A stretch of DNA of 64,000 nucleotides from the NCBI GenBank assembly GCA_944470555.2, contig OX104134.1, positions 103,596,701 to 103,660,700 of the forward strand, written 5' to 3'. This DNA is from Heterobilharzia americana (Eukaryota; Platyhelminthes; Trematoda; Strigeidida; Schistosomatidae). A program made the position numbers and the translations under genes. Shown here piece by piece: positions 48,511 through 60,689 of the stretch (position 1 is its first letter; the number at the start of each line of letters is the position of its first letter). The notes under the pieces were generated by a model, which was not told where the DNA came from, ran no database searches, and saw nothing but the letters and a program-made list of their open reading frames with translations.

Positions 48511-50697
48511 GTATGAGGACTACTTGTTGTTCAACAGGTTTCGGTTACCACTTATTGATAAAAAGTTCAATCTGCAAGCAAACCTAATGACGAATTTAAA
48601 GCTGAGGGATTTTCCGTCGAAATACGGCAATATATTTTACTTTTGGTTGTCAAAGGAGACACAAAAACTAGTTTTGACGATCAAATCATGACCATTTAAT
48701 TATGATCGTACTTGATCTGGTGCCTATTTGTTAGTGAAAATGCCAAATTTTTGCTGGTGTTTTCATTTTATGATTACTTATACTAGAATTTTGCGTGCTT
48801 TCCAGAAGGTGAATTTATTCTCTAGATATTTCTTCCTTTTATTTTTTGCGCATGTGTTTTAATTAGTTCCTTTGATAGAAGACGAAAAAGATAATCAAAC
48901 TGAACTAAGGAATTTCTTAAAATTCATATCAAAATATTTTCCTGACTGTTATGCGTAATTACATCTAGCCTATTTACTTGGTACTTACTTATTCAACTTT
49001 AAATGAGTAATACTTGTTTATAGCCTTAGACGAACGCTACACTTGAAAAGTAGACAATGAACCAATCCAGCTGTCAAAATTATTCTTCATTACACAAAAT
49101 AAGGGGTTATACTTTTAAACAAGCGGATATCACTTTTTAAACTTTGTGAGTAGGATTGAGAGTTATAACGTAGACTCTGTTACACAACACTGTTAGCTCT
49201 GATGACAAAACTGCACATTTTTCACCAAACATTGCCTCAGAATGTAAGGAAAGGAGTTAACAAGACTTTAAATTATATTGATACGGGCATAAAATAGGAC
49301 AAGAACTAAAACTTAGATATTCTCAAAAATTAGTATGTGTCAGTAGATGTTCCCTTCATAGAACATTAATGTTTGCAACATTGAACCAGGATCAAATGCC
49401 TCGTGCAGGAATGATTAAATGCGAGTTAGTTTGTTGATAAGGCGAATGGGTCTTGTCATGAAAATAAGAATAGCTGTTTGTGTAGGTGTTTCATTTAGGC
49501 ATCTCATCTTGAATGCATTTTGAATATTGGTTACCGGTCTACAAGTAGAATGAGAGAAGTTCATTACCAGTAATGAAACTGTTCATATTTGCCAGATAAT
49601 TGTATTTATCACAGTTTTGCAAAGCTGGGGGATAAGTCAGATTTTATGTCGAAGTTTCGTAAGTGACTTTAAAGACGACCCAAGCAACAACTAATATGTG
49701 CAAGAGTCTACTTATCTTCATATCCGAATTAGTTGACCATGAAGGTCACATCTCACCAGGGCTTCAGAAGTTTATATCGAAGGAAGTCACCAAATAAACT
49801 AGTTTTTAGCCTATGAGATTTTCTTCTGACAAGTTATTCAGTACCAATAAGTAAAGTCGTCTTGCAAAGCAAATGTTAAGAAAGTTTACTTCCGGATAGA
49901 CAAAAGTAATTTTCTTCGGAGAAAACTACTGTTGTCAGCTTTATGATCGAAGTTTCAGTTAACAAGAGAAAACAATGCAATTTATAGATATCATAGTTTA
50001 CAAAACTTAAGATAAATGGTTACATTTATACAATAATGATAGAACTACATTTTGTTGGTACCTGAAAAAAACATACGTTGTTGAATAGGTTCACTAGATG
50101 ATAATGGTATCAGTTTGAAATGAAATTTAACTGAAAGAAAAGTATGATATCTGAGAATGAATAACATTCTTGTTATGCAAGGTTGTTTGATATAACAGAA
50201 AATGGGGTTTTAGTAGAAATTGCACTTTTTAGTACCTTATAAATTTATGAGATCATTTCTTGTGAAATTTACTTTAAATGTGTTTATTGAGATATTCTTT
50301 TTTCTATTGTTTGTATATGAAGGGTATTCTAATTTTGATAGCTACAGAATACATACTCACATACTAATCACTTGCACAGTGATGATGTTTGCGCATAGAT
50401 TTGAAGAATATTTTTGTGAGTTCACTACTAATCAAACTATTACAATGATCGGAGATCTTGTCATCAGTTTTCCGAGATTCTTGTACATCTCTGTTCAAAT
50501 TGAGTTGTAGACGATTCACAATAGAATTTTCATGAATCCTTGTTCAAAGGTTATTGTTGGTTATTGTACCACTTTGATCTAGCAGTGAGGTTAAAAATCT
50601 CTGTTCTGTATTCTTCTAAAAAATTCTCAGTGTGGCCTTTTTTAAAATTTAATAATATATACTCAGTTCACTTTAGGATCTTGTTTGATTCCTTTGG
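48511..50697. other. No recognisable gene
   Basis: AT-rich. The open frame 50220-50510 (96 codons, plus) is hydrophobic and Phe-rich, as expected from AT-rich chance reading. No motif was recognised. Confidence 0.5.
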
Positions 50698-50707
50698 TGA
50701 CTGCAAT
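50698..50707. repeat. Target-site duplication, left copy (TGACTGCAAT)
   Basis: Ten bases identical to 53053-53062, flanking the RTE-B insertion exactly at the outer edge of its (AAT)n tail. Confidence 0.88.
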
Positions 50708-53052
50708 TTTATTATTATTATTATTATTAGTCCCTTGGGTTCCTAGTGGAACATAGGGCTTCAGTAGCACGCCTCCAGTGACCTCTGTTCTCTGAGATCT
50801 TTTGAACCTGGTCCCACGATAGCCCACAACCTCTCATTTCCTTCTCGCACGACCTCCTCCATGTCACCCTCAGACGTCCAACTCGTCGCTTCCCATGGGG
50901 ATTCCACTCGAGGGCCTGATGCGTGATGTCCTCCGTCGGCCTTCTCAGTGCATGGCCAATCCATCTCCACTTCCTCCTGCATATTTGCTGCGTGATAGGT
51001 TCTTGGTTGGTTCGTTCCCAGAGTTCCTTGTTGCTTATTATTTCTGGCCATCTGATCTTCAGCAGCGAGCGTAAGCAGTTGTTGATGAATGTCTGTAGTT
51101 TATTGGAAATACCTTTCGTAACGTGCCAAGTCTCTGGACCATACAAGAGCACTGACTTGACGTTGGTGTTGAAAATCAGGATCTTGTTCCGCATGCTGAG
51201 TGCAGAAGATCTCCACACTGGTTTCAGGCTAATGAACGCCTGTCTTGCTTTTCCGATTCTGACTTTGACATCCTCGTCCGTCCCGCCTGTAGTTGAAACA
51301 GTGCTTCCTAGATAAGTGAAGGAGGTTACTTCCTTCAAGTTTCTCCCGTTGACGGTGATTGGGGTTTGTTGTTGTTGTTGATGGTGGTGGTGCGGTATCT
51401 TCATCACTTCTGTCTTCTCTATATTCACCTGAAGTCCCGTCTTAGCTGCCTCTTCTATCAACTTGTTAGTTTTTGCCTGCAGATCTTCAAGTTTGTGTGA
51501 CATTAGGCACAAGTCATCGGCGAAATCCAAGTCTTCTAGGTTCTTTTCCGCCGTTCAGCGTATCCCCCTCTTCTCGCTGCCAACTGTTTGCTGCATGATC
51601 CAGTCCACCACAATAAGGAATATCATGGGGGATAGTAGGCAACCTTGTTTCACTCCTGTCTTCACTTCAAAGGCATCACTGAGCTTCCCATTGTGAATTA
51701 CTTGGCATGTGGCATCTTCATATAGCTGTTGAATGATGTGGATAAAGGTTTGCGGTACTCCGTAGTATTGAAGCAGTTTCCAAATTACTTCTCGGTCGAC
51801 GCTGTCAAAGGCCTTCTCAAAGTCGATGAAGTTGAGGTGGAGAGGTGATTGCCATTCTATGCTCTGTTCTATGATGATGCGTAGTGTGTCGTTGCAATTT
51901 GGTCTGCACATGATTTGTACTTCCTGAAGCCTGCCTGTTCCGGTCGCAGTTTTGAATCCAGTGCATCCCTTAGCCTCTCCAGGATGATGCGGCTTAATAT
52001 TTTACTTGGGGTGGACAGGAGAGTGATTCCGCGCCAGTTCTTGCAAGCACTGAGGTCTCCCTTCTTCGGCAGTTTGACAAGGTAACCCTTCTTCCAATCA
52101 GTTGGCAGGTACCTTCTCTTCCTTCCACACCTTCTGCAATAGTTGTGTGAGCATGTCCGCTGTTGTCTCTGCATCTGTTCTCAGTGCTTCTGGCGGTATT
52201 CCATCTGGTCCTGCTGCTTTCCCGCATTTCAGTAGCTTTATGGCGTTCAGGACTTCCATTTTCGTTGGAAGATTAATGTTCACTTGTAATTTAGTGGCTG
52301 CAGGTGGTATTTCTGGACGAAGTGCAGGTGGTGGTCGATTCAAGAGCTTCTTGAAGTGGTCGGCCCATTGTTTCCTCTGTTTCTCTTCTTTTGTAATTAA
52401 ATTTCCTTCTTCATCTTTTATTGGTTTCATCTGTGTTGGTCTCTTCCCTGATAGCAACCTGGTTATTTGATACAATGTCGTCAGGTCTCTCTTACCTGCA
52501 GCCTGTTCTGCTTCACCTGCAAGTGTTTCGTAGAAGTGTTTTTTGTCTTTGCGTGCACTCTTCTTCACTTCTTTGTCCAGTGTTTTATACATTGTGCTCA
52601 GTTCCTCTTGTCGTTGAGCATCCTTGCACTGGTTTATCTTCCGCTTCACCATCCTCCTCTCCTCTATCAGCTTCCAGGTATCCGTCGAGATCCATTCCTT
52701 GTCTTCCACCTTCTTCCTTCCTAATACTGTTGTGCAGGTTTCTTTCCACATAGCTTTCAAAGACTTCCAGTGTTCTTCCACATAGGTTTCTTCAGGGATG
52801 TTGCTCGATGTCTCCCATTTTGTCTTGATGGCTGCCTTGAAGATCTCCTTTGTAGTTTCATCCTTCAGTTTCCGAGTGTTGTACTTGACTTGAGGTCTAT
52901 CACCAGCTTCCTTGAAGGCTTTTAACTTGATTTGGAAGGTTCCTTGCACTAGACAGTGAGTGGTGTGAACCTACATCTGCTCCTCTTCTTGACCTTGTGT
53001 TAAGTAGACTGCGTCTCCATTTTCTTGAGATTGAGATAAAGTCGATTTGATT
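50708..53052 (-). mobile_element. RTE-B copy 2, 5'-truncated insertion with (AAT)n tail
   Basis: 2345-bp insertion on the minus strand. The 3' end is an (AAT)n tail (50708-50729), typical of the RTE clade. The 5' end (53052) falls in the endonuclease C-terminus (NQIDFIS...), so the first part of the element was never copied, as is usual for target-primed reverse transcription. A 10-bp direct repeat flanks both ends. It is the best preserved element in the window and the only one with a clear target duplication, so probably the youngest. Confidence 0.9.
50727..52990 (-). pseudogene. RTE-B copy 2 endonuclease-RT polyprotein, nearly intact RT
   Basis: On the minus strand, the EN tail (RRGADVGSHHSLSSA, about 52990) runs into a 283-codon frame (52949-52098) with the linker and RT start: RPPPALRPEIPPAATKLQV, then LKCGKAAGPDGIPPEALR. 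A 4-nt insertion near 52100 shifts to WKKGYLVKLPKKGDLSACKN and RPEQAGFRKYKSCADQI. A 5-nt insertion near 51885 shifts to FEKAFDSVDREVIWKLL and VKQGCLLSPMIFLIVVDWIM. A TGG-to-TGA change near 51555 precedes LDFADDLCLMS (catalytic FADD, about 51520). The rest is open to 50727: a His/Gln run, TYLGSTVSTTGGTDEDVKVR, WRWIGHALRRP and LEWNPHGKRRVGRLRVTW. Only three lesions were seen. The GC content is higher than in its AT-rich surroundings. Confidence 0.9.
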
Positions 53053-53062
53053 TGACTGCAAT
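53053..53062. repeat. Target-site duplication, right copy (TGACTGCAAT)
   Basis: Matches 50698-50707. The next bases outside differ on both sides, so the duplication is exactly 10 bp. Confidence 0.88.
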
Positions 53063-54471
53063 GACAAAACATTTATTTTTTACCGAGTTTCGAACACTGC
53101 ATTTAGAATGCAGTGTGTCAGAGTTTCTGTTAAAGTTTATGTAATACCTTTAAAGTGGGAGACAAATTTTTATGATTCATGAAGAAAGAATTTTACCATT
53201 ACATTAGTTCAACATGAATCAAGAGCAAAAATAACCCGAAATCCAAATAAATGAAGCATTATACTCTAAGTAAAATAATAAGCAACTCTAGTCATATTTC
53301 TACAAACGTGTACTCAAATATACACGATTATTCTGTGTCATCGATGAGTAACTGTTCGCTTTCAAGACTGAGTTGATCCTACTGGTCTTAACTTTCATTT
53401 ATAACTTAAGAAAATCGATTGCGCAGCAAGTGTTTAATGACTACCACCTTTTAGTTCAATCAGTTTAAGGGTTAATTCAATAAAAATTAACACTGGCGTA
53501 TGTTCACACAAGAAAATAAAGACTTTTCACAACTTATCTTTTAGAGGTTAATATAGCTAATTCAGTGAACAATAACCGTCCACACAAATCGATATACATG
53601 TGACCCATTAAAGTGAATTTCTGTGTAAAATCAATTCAAGTTGTTTTACTCAAATCTCTGTTGAATATCTACCTTCAATCAATGTTCAACAAGTCACTGG
53701 ATTAACTGGATGGTTGCTGATCGTACAACTTGAATATTATGATCAATAACGGATAAACTCTTTACCAAAAAATGAACAAAAGCAATCTAACACTAATTCT
53801 GATTGATTCAGTAGAGAGAAATTACATTATCATTGAAGTTTCAGTGAAGATGAAGAATGAAAGCTAGAGGAAAAAAAGATGAAAATAACCAAAATCAAAG
53901 TCAGTGTGAACGTTACTATACGTAGCATTTTTCGAATCAATTTCGTAGTGATTCTGAATTTTTCAGAAGTGTCATTCTCTCTGAAAATAAAGGTGTCAAC
54001 ATACTCTTCTGGAAAAAGTTTATCAGTAAATCATAACAGTGTTTGGATTTTCTGCACAAAGATAAGATTAGTCTCATGAAGTTACAGTTTGTGTTTAATA
54101 AAACTGGCGTTTGTTTCTTTTCCTTTTTCTAATTGGATTGAAAGGTCGAGAAAGTAATAATAAGTCTATACGGTTATATGTTTTAGTTGTATACAACGGA
54201 TAAAACAGATAGACAAAAGCACTATTTCAGTTGACTGATAATAGTAAACAAATGTTGTAATTCCTGATGCGTTGAAAGTTTATTCATGATGACAATACAT
54301 GTAAACATTTAGCTCAATATGGCTATATGTGAAAACTATATAGCATATCTGTGGCATTGTTTTTTGAAGGCTTATTTTTCTTAAGAAAATTCAAATAGTA
54401 CCATTTAGAGTTTGTTGTATATGCCCAGTGGTTATAAGCTCAGTATGATGAAGACCTTAACCATTGGTCCA

Positions 54472-54472
<1 letters not shown>
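53063..54472. other. No recognisable gene
   Basis: AT-rich. No motif in any open frame. Confidence 0.5.

Positions 54473-54523
<51 letters not shown>
54473..54523. repeat. (TA)n microsatellite, 51 bp
   Basis: Perfect alternating TA tract, the longest simple repeat in the window. Confidence 0.95.
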
Positions 54524-54525
<2 letters not shown>

Positions 54526-54859
54526 TTTTGTAACATAATAATTGAAACGCTTGAGACAAATAGCTAAAAATTTTGAGTAGCTTAATTTGCATAGACTGTT
54601 GAGTTTAATTAATAATCGTATATATATTTTGCGAAATCCTAATCACATTTAAATAATTATATTATTTTTCAAGAAAAGCTATACTGTTTGCTAATTTAAC
54701 ATTTCCCTTATATTTTGACTCTGAAATATTTTTCCATTACTTGCAGTCACAATCATTTCAGTACTGTTAGATGGGTGCTGAATAAAAGTACTTGTGTGTC
54801 AATTTGCATAATAACACTCATTATCATATGTCATCGTTGAGTAGTTATCCTCATACCTG

Positions 54860-55130
54860 AATTGATTGACCTCTCCCCCTAAGTCATGGCTTTTCATTGA
54901 AACGTTAGGAAATCTAACGCACATCAAGTAAACAATGAGTAATGAACAGTAATTCAGTCTTTTCTGGGGATAGATTGATGTCAGAGTGGTGTTTACCGCC
55001 AAACCTGACGATTCTTGACCTTGATCCCTCTTGGCATGGTAGGTTCAAATTACTGATCAGTCTTGAATTAGAGCAAAACAGCTATCCAGTGCTTCATGCT
55101 CTCAACTGTTCTCCAACTGATGTGAATCCA
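54860..55130 (+). mobile_element. Hammerhead-SINE copy, plus strand
   Basis: The left part GATTGACCTC...AAGTCATGGC..TTTTCATTGAAACG matches the 57.1-kb copy. A hammerhead follows (about 55050-55092), then the shared 3' body TCTCCAACTGATGTGAATCC. In the hammerhead, CTGATCA (55053-55059) is the core with G8 changed to C. The GAAA strand reads CAAAA, with G12 lost. The cleavage triplet is AUC. The core mutations predict no self-cleavage. Confidence 0.68.
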
Positions 55131-56887
55131 TCAAAACAGCTACCTTGAAACCAACCAATCATAACAAACCAAAAAATGAATCGGTACCTATTTGTATTCA
55201 GCTGAGAGAATTAATTACCATGGGACAATCATTGCTATATATAAGGGATGTTGTTGAACTGCTGGACACTACTGACAGTCTTTTCCGTCTGGTCAACCGT
55301 TTACTGAAAAAGTCAGTTATTAATTTTGTAGACAGAATTTTTAGCTACATATAATAAAATGCAAGTTGGTAAGCCAAAATGCAAAACCATGTCCACTAAT
55401 TAAAGAATAAAACTATAAAATCTGGCAATCAAACAAAAAGTAGTACTGTTGCAATGAACGACAACAACGAAAGATTAAGCATACTGTTTCAATTTCGGTA
55501 AAGCTTATTTATTAAGTATCTCTGAGAGTATATATCGAATTAACCTAGTAAACTAAAAAATGACTACAGTGATATCAGAAAATTTATTTATTGTTATTTT
55601 CTAATCTCTAAAAATGCATTTTGTTTTTGAGAGAGAAAGAGAGAAAGCAAAAGACAAAAAAAATACAATTATCTTGATCTCGATAACACCAAGAATATTT
55701 ACTAACCTGTGTGACAATAAATTCACACTGTCAGCTTCATTTGATTTCTCTGTTATCTACACTTATTAATTTGTTCATCCGTAAATCTTTCACTATTCAA
55801 CATATACCTGATTAGGTGATATCAGTTAAGATATATTACTAGCTAGACTGAATTGGTATCAGGGATTCAACAATTACAAAAAGATATATTGATATTTATC
55901 GTTTATTCATATTTATACTATGACGCTGTACACTGATGACAATTGTGATGAATAAGAAGAAACATAATTGAGTTATTCAATAAAAAATGACTGAAAGCAG
56001 TTAATGTAGTAAAGCATTTTCAAGAAATACAATATGTTATGAAAAATAAAGCAGATGAATGAAATCCACCTGTGAATTTGCACAGAAATTTCATCGAACA
56101 AACAAAAATGTTTAATCCCATCAATACTGTGATTATAGTCAAGATTGGAAGGAAGCTTGAGTAAACCGCCAGATTCTGAGTAATGTGAATAATTCGGTTG
56201 TCGTAGCTTAGTAGATTTGTATCTACCACTGGTCAGCTGCAACCGATATAAATGAAAAAAGTCGTTTGATGTTAAGGTGATTTGAGTCTGACTAGCGAGT
56301 ACCATTGACCAACATAAGTGCTTTACAACCATTCGTATAGGCGATTGGTGTACATGATTAGGGTTTCGTAAGAAAATGTCTGGAAGCACAAAATATCGTG
56401 TTTAATTTCAGCTGAATATGAAAATCATCTGGTTTAACGATTCACGAATTGAAGTAGTTATTCAAGTCATTAACTGGGTTTGATTTCTCAGTAATTTTAT
56501 GGATAAATTAACTACAAATAGGATGCCAAAATAATTCATGCTCTTGTCATGCTATTCATTGTTTATGTAGGCAGCACGGTACTTGAGATTTAATAAAGTT
56601 GTCGTACACTACTCAGAAGTGGTAAGTGTGACAGAATAATAACTGAATTTGTGCAATATATTCTTTAATACTGCGACAATTCTACAAGTTCAAAGAGTTA
56701 CATGTATTGACGATTAGGGAACTTAATGTTAGTTTATCAAGCATTATTAACAGTACTGAATTTAAATCTAAGGAAACTGAGATTGGAAGGCACTGAAATA
56801 CATGTCATAAAAAAACAACACTGGAGTGACTTCGAATTCAGACTAAATATGGAACATATTTTGAATTTAATGGGATTTTGTTTTTAA
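55131..56887. other. No recognisable gene
   Basis: AT-rich. The minus open frame 56389-55973 (138 codons) has Met and a few hydrophobic runs but no motif. It is probably chance. Confidence 0.45.
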
Positions 56888-57030
56888 GGTTTTTCATCAC
56901 TGGCTGACATTAATTGGAGAACTGTTGAAAACCTCAGAACACTGGACAACTGCTTCCTCCACCAGCCATCGAACTCAGGACCTTCAGGTTCCACCGCGAA
57001 CACGCTAAATTTTCAGCCACTGGGTAGGAG
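56888..57030 (-). mobile_element. tRNA-derived SINE with deleted hammerhead, minus strand
   Basis: On the minus strand from 57030, CCAGTGGCTGAAAATTTAGCG is an A-box-like head and GGTCCTGAGTTCGATGGC a good B-box. GAGGAAGCAGTTGTCCAGTG comes next and corresponds to the GACGAAACAGCTGTCCAGTG strand of the other copies. The 5' core and stem II are missing. The body then ends in ATTAATGTCAGCCAGTGAT. It is divergently placed against the next copy, 10 bp away. Confidence 0.7.
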
Positions 57031-57039
57031 TTCAGTGAT

Positions 57040-57290
57040 CTACAGTTTCCTAATTCTGTCAATTCGATGTATAGCATGACTACCATCAAAGGTCTTCAAC
57101 TAGCACTCACTCCACTGCTTACCGATTGACCTCATGAGTCATGACTTCTCATTAGAAGCATGTCATTACTGAGCACTATACATTCGTAGGTACGTACTCC
57201 TATGGAGTTCCACATTACGACGAAACAGCTGTCCAGTGCTCCAAGATTTCCAGTGGTTCTCTAACCGATGTCAGTTAGTGATAAATGCTA
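57040..57290 (+). mobile_element. Hammerhead-SINE copy, plus strand
   Basis: Contains GATTGACCTCATGAGTCATG (57124-57143), shared with the 54.9-kb copy, and a hammerhead at about 57191-57240. GAAA is at 57222-57225, GUC cleavage triplet at 57231-57233, and stem I CAGTGCT can pair with the upstream GTACT. The core reads CTATGGA (G5 to A, A6 to U; G8 and A9 kept) and stem II is weak. The 3' body TTTCCAGTGGTTCTCTAACC-type matches the other copies. Predicted inactive. Confidence 0.7.
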
Positions 57291-57589
57291 CCGTAGATAT
57301 GTTATATATACATATAACAACGTGTACAATTTATATTTCACTGCATAACAAGGTGCACAGTTGGTTTTGTATTTTATAAGGTTATGCAAAGAAGCTACAA
57401 GGAGATTCGAATTTTCCCTAATGATGCTTATCGTTGCTTAGCTTGCTGATTACATCTTAAACTTTGTTAGCAGGCTTTTGTCATGACTTTCTGTATATTC
57501 ATAAAATAGTGACCTGTTTCTCACTAAATATTCTTCCCATTAAAAATTGGGATTGAGATATTAATCGAAGCATTATGTTTGCTCATTTC

Positions 57590-57790
57590 GCAGAAATCTT
57601 AGTCTAGTCAGTGAAGGTAAAACTTAGATTGAGGACGTCTTTTGAGGCGATAAGTCCCAACTTAGAGTCTTGGTGGAAACAACACTCACTAAGAGGCAAG
57701 AACATCCAGCTGACCAGTCCCAAACGGAACGAGCCGAGGTCCTTGGGTTTCACTGCCAGCTGCTATCTATCATTAACATAAAACTGAAAC
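57590..57790 (+). mobile_element. Smα-like SINE with hammerhead, plus strand
   Basis: GGTGGAAACAACACTCACT (57671-57689) aligns with the spacer between B-box and hammerhead of the 45.6-kb copy. The hammerhead (about 57705-57750) shows CCAG, then CTGACCA with G8 changed to C, then stem II GTCCC/GGAAC around AAAC. The GAAA strand is decayed to GAGC. The 3' block GGGTTTCACTGCCAGCTGCT fits the Smα body. Strongly mutated. The overlapping open frame 57670-57897 is not a gene. Confidence 0.62.
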
Positions 57791-58659
57791 ACAAGCAGTA
57801 TCGAGGCATTCGCACAGGAGCCCATAAGCCAATACAGATCAGTCAACCCGATCTAATCAACGATGGGATCATGCGAGTAACGACATATCTTAGATAAAAT
57901 TTGTGAATAAATTTAGAATAAACTCTGTGTCCAGTAAATTCAGCGTACATCAACTCAGACATTGGTAGTTACCGAGTAAATTATTATTGTTATTTTTAAT
58001 TCACCCAAGAAAACGACGAAATGTCTGGAAAAATCCCTCCATCTTGTAAGCAAATCAAGTTTTTATTTCTGTTTTGAGATCAACGTCTAACACTGAAGAC
58101 ATGAAAAAAATAACTTTGGTTAAAATACAAGCTTTTCTGTATAGAAAACGTGACAAAGATATGACTTGATAAAACTGAATTTATTTCTAGGTAGATGGTT
58201 TATGATAGAAAGATTATTTTCATTAAGATATCAATAATGTAGAAAAAGTTGGTCAACGATTTTTTATGATCTTGTGAAATTTTGTTTTTTAAACATTACA
58301 ACCTTGTATATTGTAAACAAAAGTCTGAGTTTATCGATTCATCTGAAGTTCAAGTACTTATACTGATACTTCCACTTCAATTCAGTGCTAAAATTTACTT
58401 TTCTGTAGTTCTGCTGATACGGACAATTGAGCTCATCATGAGAGTAAGAGACAGATAAACACAATTAAAGTAGGAAAATAATGTTTTACGAGTTTACAGG
58501 TTTCTATTAGTAACCATCCAAAACATCATGTTATATAAAATCTAGGGAATACTTCTCGGATTAGCAGGGTAATCGAGGAAAGATTTTCCAGTTTCAGATT
58601 AGGATAGATGGTTGAGTTGTTGGGTACCACTTTTGATCCCTATGCACTCAATACAAAGG

Positions 58660-58890
58660 AAGCCTTGGTCACGTAATCAACACTGGACGCACACATGTTT
58701 GAATTACATCATTGGTTTGTACTCCCTGACTAGAAATTAATATCACTAAGATGTTTTCTTTGTGTCTGTGCCTGAAAATGCTGTCTGGTTTGTCCAATGT
58801 ACCTTTACAGATGTCATAATTTTTACAGATTTGTATTCTTTGAGAAGGCAGCTGGTAAGAAGGCTTCAACAAATCAAAATATCTGTTTGA
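58660..58890 (-). pseudogene. Possible second GIY-YIG nuclease fragment (Penelope-like), minus strand
   Basis: On the minus strand, one frame reads RYIGQTRQHFQ (about 58810-58780) and the next frame reads RHRHKENILVI. Together these resemble 'YIGQT...F..R..EH', the GIY-YIG core of Penelope-like elements. No linker or C-terminal signature was secure, and no inverted repeat was seen around it. Chance similarity is possible. Confidence 0.33.
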
Positions 58891-59829
58891 ATTTCATGAT
58901 AGACTAAGTTGTTCTTAACTTCACTGAGAAAGTATGAAATTCTTTTGATAAATAACTAACAGTGAATAAACGATTCATATAAACTGGAAGCACACAAAGT
59001 GTTGTTTTAAGGTCATTGGAAAAACGCTCGAAATTTAAATCAACCTAACATGCTTAGAGTAATTTTGAATTGATGCTTTTGGAAAGTTTTCCCTAAACTC
59101 ATTTGCTGACATGCAAATGAAATATGATAGCATGAACAGTCACCCTTTGTTTAGTGGAACAAACTTCATTAAACCTACTGAACACCCATCACATCAGCAG
59201 TCATAAGATGTAAGTTATAGCCTAGTAAATGGACGTGAACGTACCTATGAGTGTGGAATAACTATTTATTCTTTCCAAAATGCTGACAGTTTATTTCTTA
59301 ACTAGTATCATTAGTTATTATTCTGATCATATTATCGGTCGATGTTAAGAATCTTCTGAAAATGTGGAATGACAGTTTTAGAATATTTATAATGCACCCT
59401 TCACAGCAAAGATAGGTATTTCCGCTTCCTAATTCACCATCATTCATAACTGTTAGTCAACATGGAGCAAAGCGATTGAACCCTCTGATCACTTTACTTA
59501 CTTACAAAGATGCATGAACTCTGATGCCCTGACTGGTGGTCAATACGGTTGTGAAATCCTGGGTTGGCTTTCTTCAAGCTATATCACACTTAAAACCAGT
59601 CAGTTCTATGAATGTCTGCTTAAGAATTCCCGAAGAACCAGTGTTCTCTTTCCTACTATGTAGTTGTGAAAAGTGTTCAGTAAAGGTGGGGGATTCATGA
59701 AGGTTTCAGTCAATTGTGACACTTGACTAACACATAGTAGAAATATTTTATCAGTCACCAATGCAGAATTCAAGTGTACATTATTACTAAGACGTTATTC
59801 GCTAATATAAAGCTATGAACCTTTAGTAG

Positions 59830-60117
59830 GTGAAAAGTCTAAGATATGTGTTACGTTCACTGAACTATAGTCTTTATCAGTTAGCTAAAGAAAAAGTACT
59901 TCGGACGGAGATTAACAATAGAAAGACTTTGTTATCATTTGAGGCAACCAATGACTTGAAATTGACAATTAAATTCACTTACCCTAATTTAGGTTTGTTA
60001 CATTGTCGAACTGGATCATTGAAACGCTTGAATTACATGGTAGTAAGTCGACTGAGGTATCAACACCATGTTTATGGTGATACTGAAAATTCATTTTCAT
60101 ATCTTTTACTCCGTTAA
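59830..60117 (+). other. Unassigned open frame, 95 codons
   Basis: ATG to TAA. The product is basic and mixed hydrophobic (for example SLNYSLYQLAKEKVLRTEIN, residues about 11-30), without any recognisable motif. Its amino-acid mix is less Phe/Ile-biased than most chance frames in this AT-rich half, so a host exon is conceivable, but nothing else supports it. Confidence 0.2.
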
Positions 60118-60689
60118 CTTTTTTTCGTTTTTAATGTGACCTTATTTTATTATTTTAAATTCTTTCCTCTTGATGACCTCCTCGTCAGTGAGATGGTATA
60201 TAAAATCGTGTGATCTCAGCTGGCATTTTAATTATGACAGGTCCTATGCTGCTTGTTCGTTTATCTGTTTGTTCCTTTGCAACTGTAATGTATAGTACTA
60301 ACTTCAGTTCAATCACTTTTGATTGAAAAACTTAATGATATCAAGAAACTGTGATTTGCTTCGTGTTTATGCTAGAATAAAGTACATCCTCTTTATGATG
60401 AAATCACCAACTAACTGAAATGAATTAAACAGGGAAAACACACTTATGGAATTATATGATGTCTTATTATGTGGGGAAGCGAAAAATACTGTTGCTTATC
60501 GAATAAAATGTTGCAGTAAAACCTAACGTGAGATTAGTAGCTGGTTGTGGTGCTGAGAGTAACTATTTGAGATGAACTCCAACATTATGGAGTAGCCGTA
60601 CAAGTTGTCACACCTGATATGTTTACATCAAGCGAAAATACACCTAGATGAATGATAAAGAAATAGAGAGGGAAGCGGTCAAAGTTGGC

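Noticed and set aside
50923..51315. 130-codon plus-strand frame, and others at 52102-52753
   Set aside because: They are antisense readings of the RTE-B RT on the minus strand.
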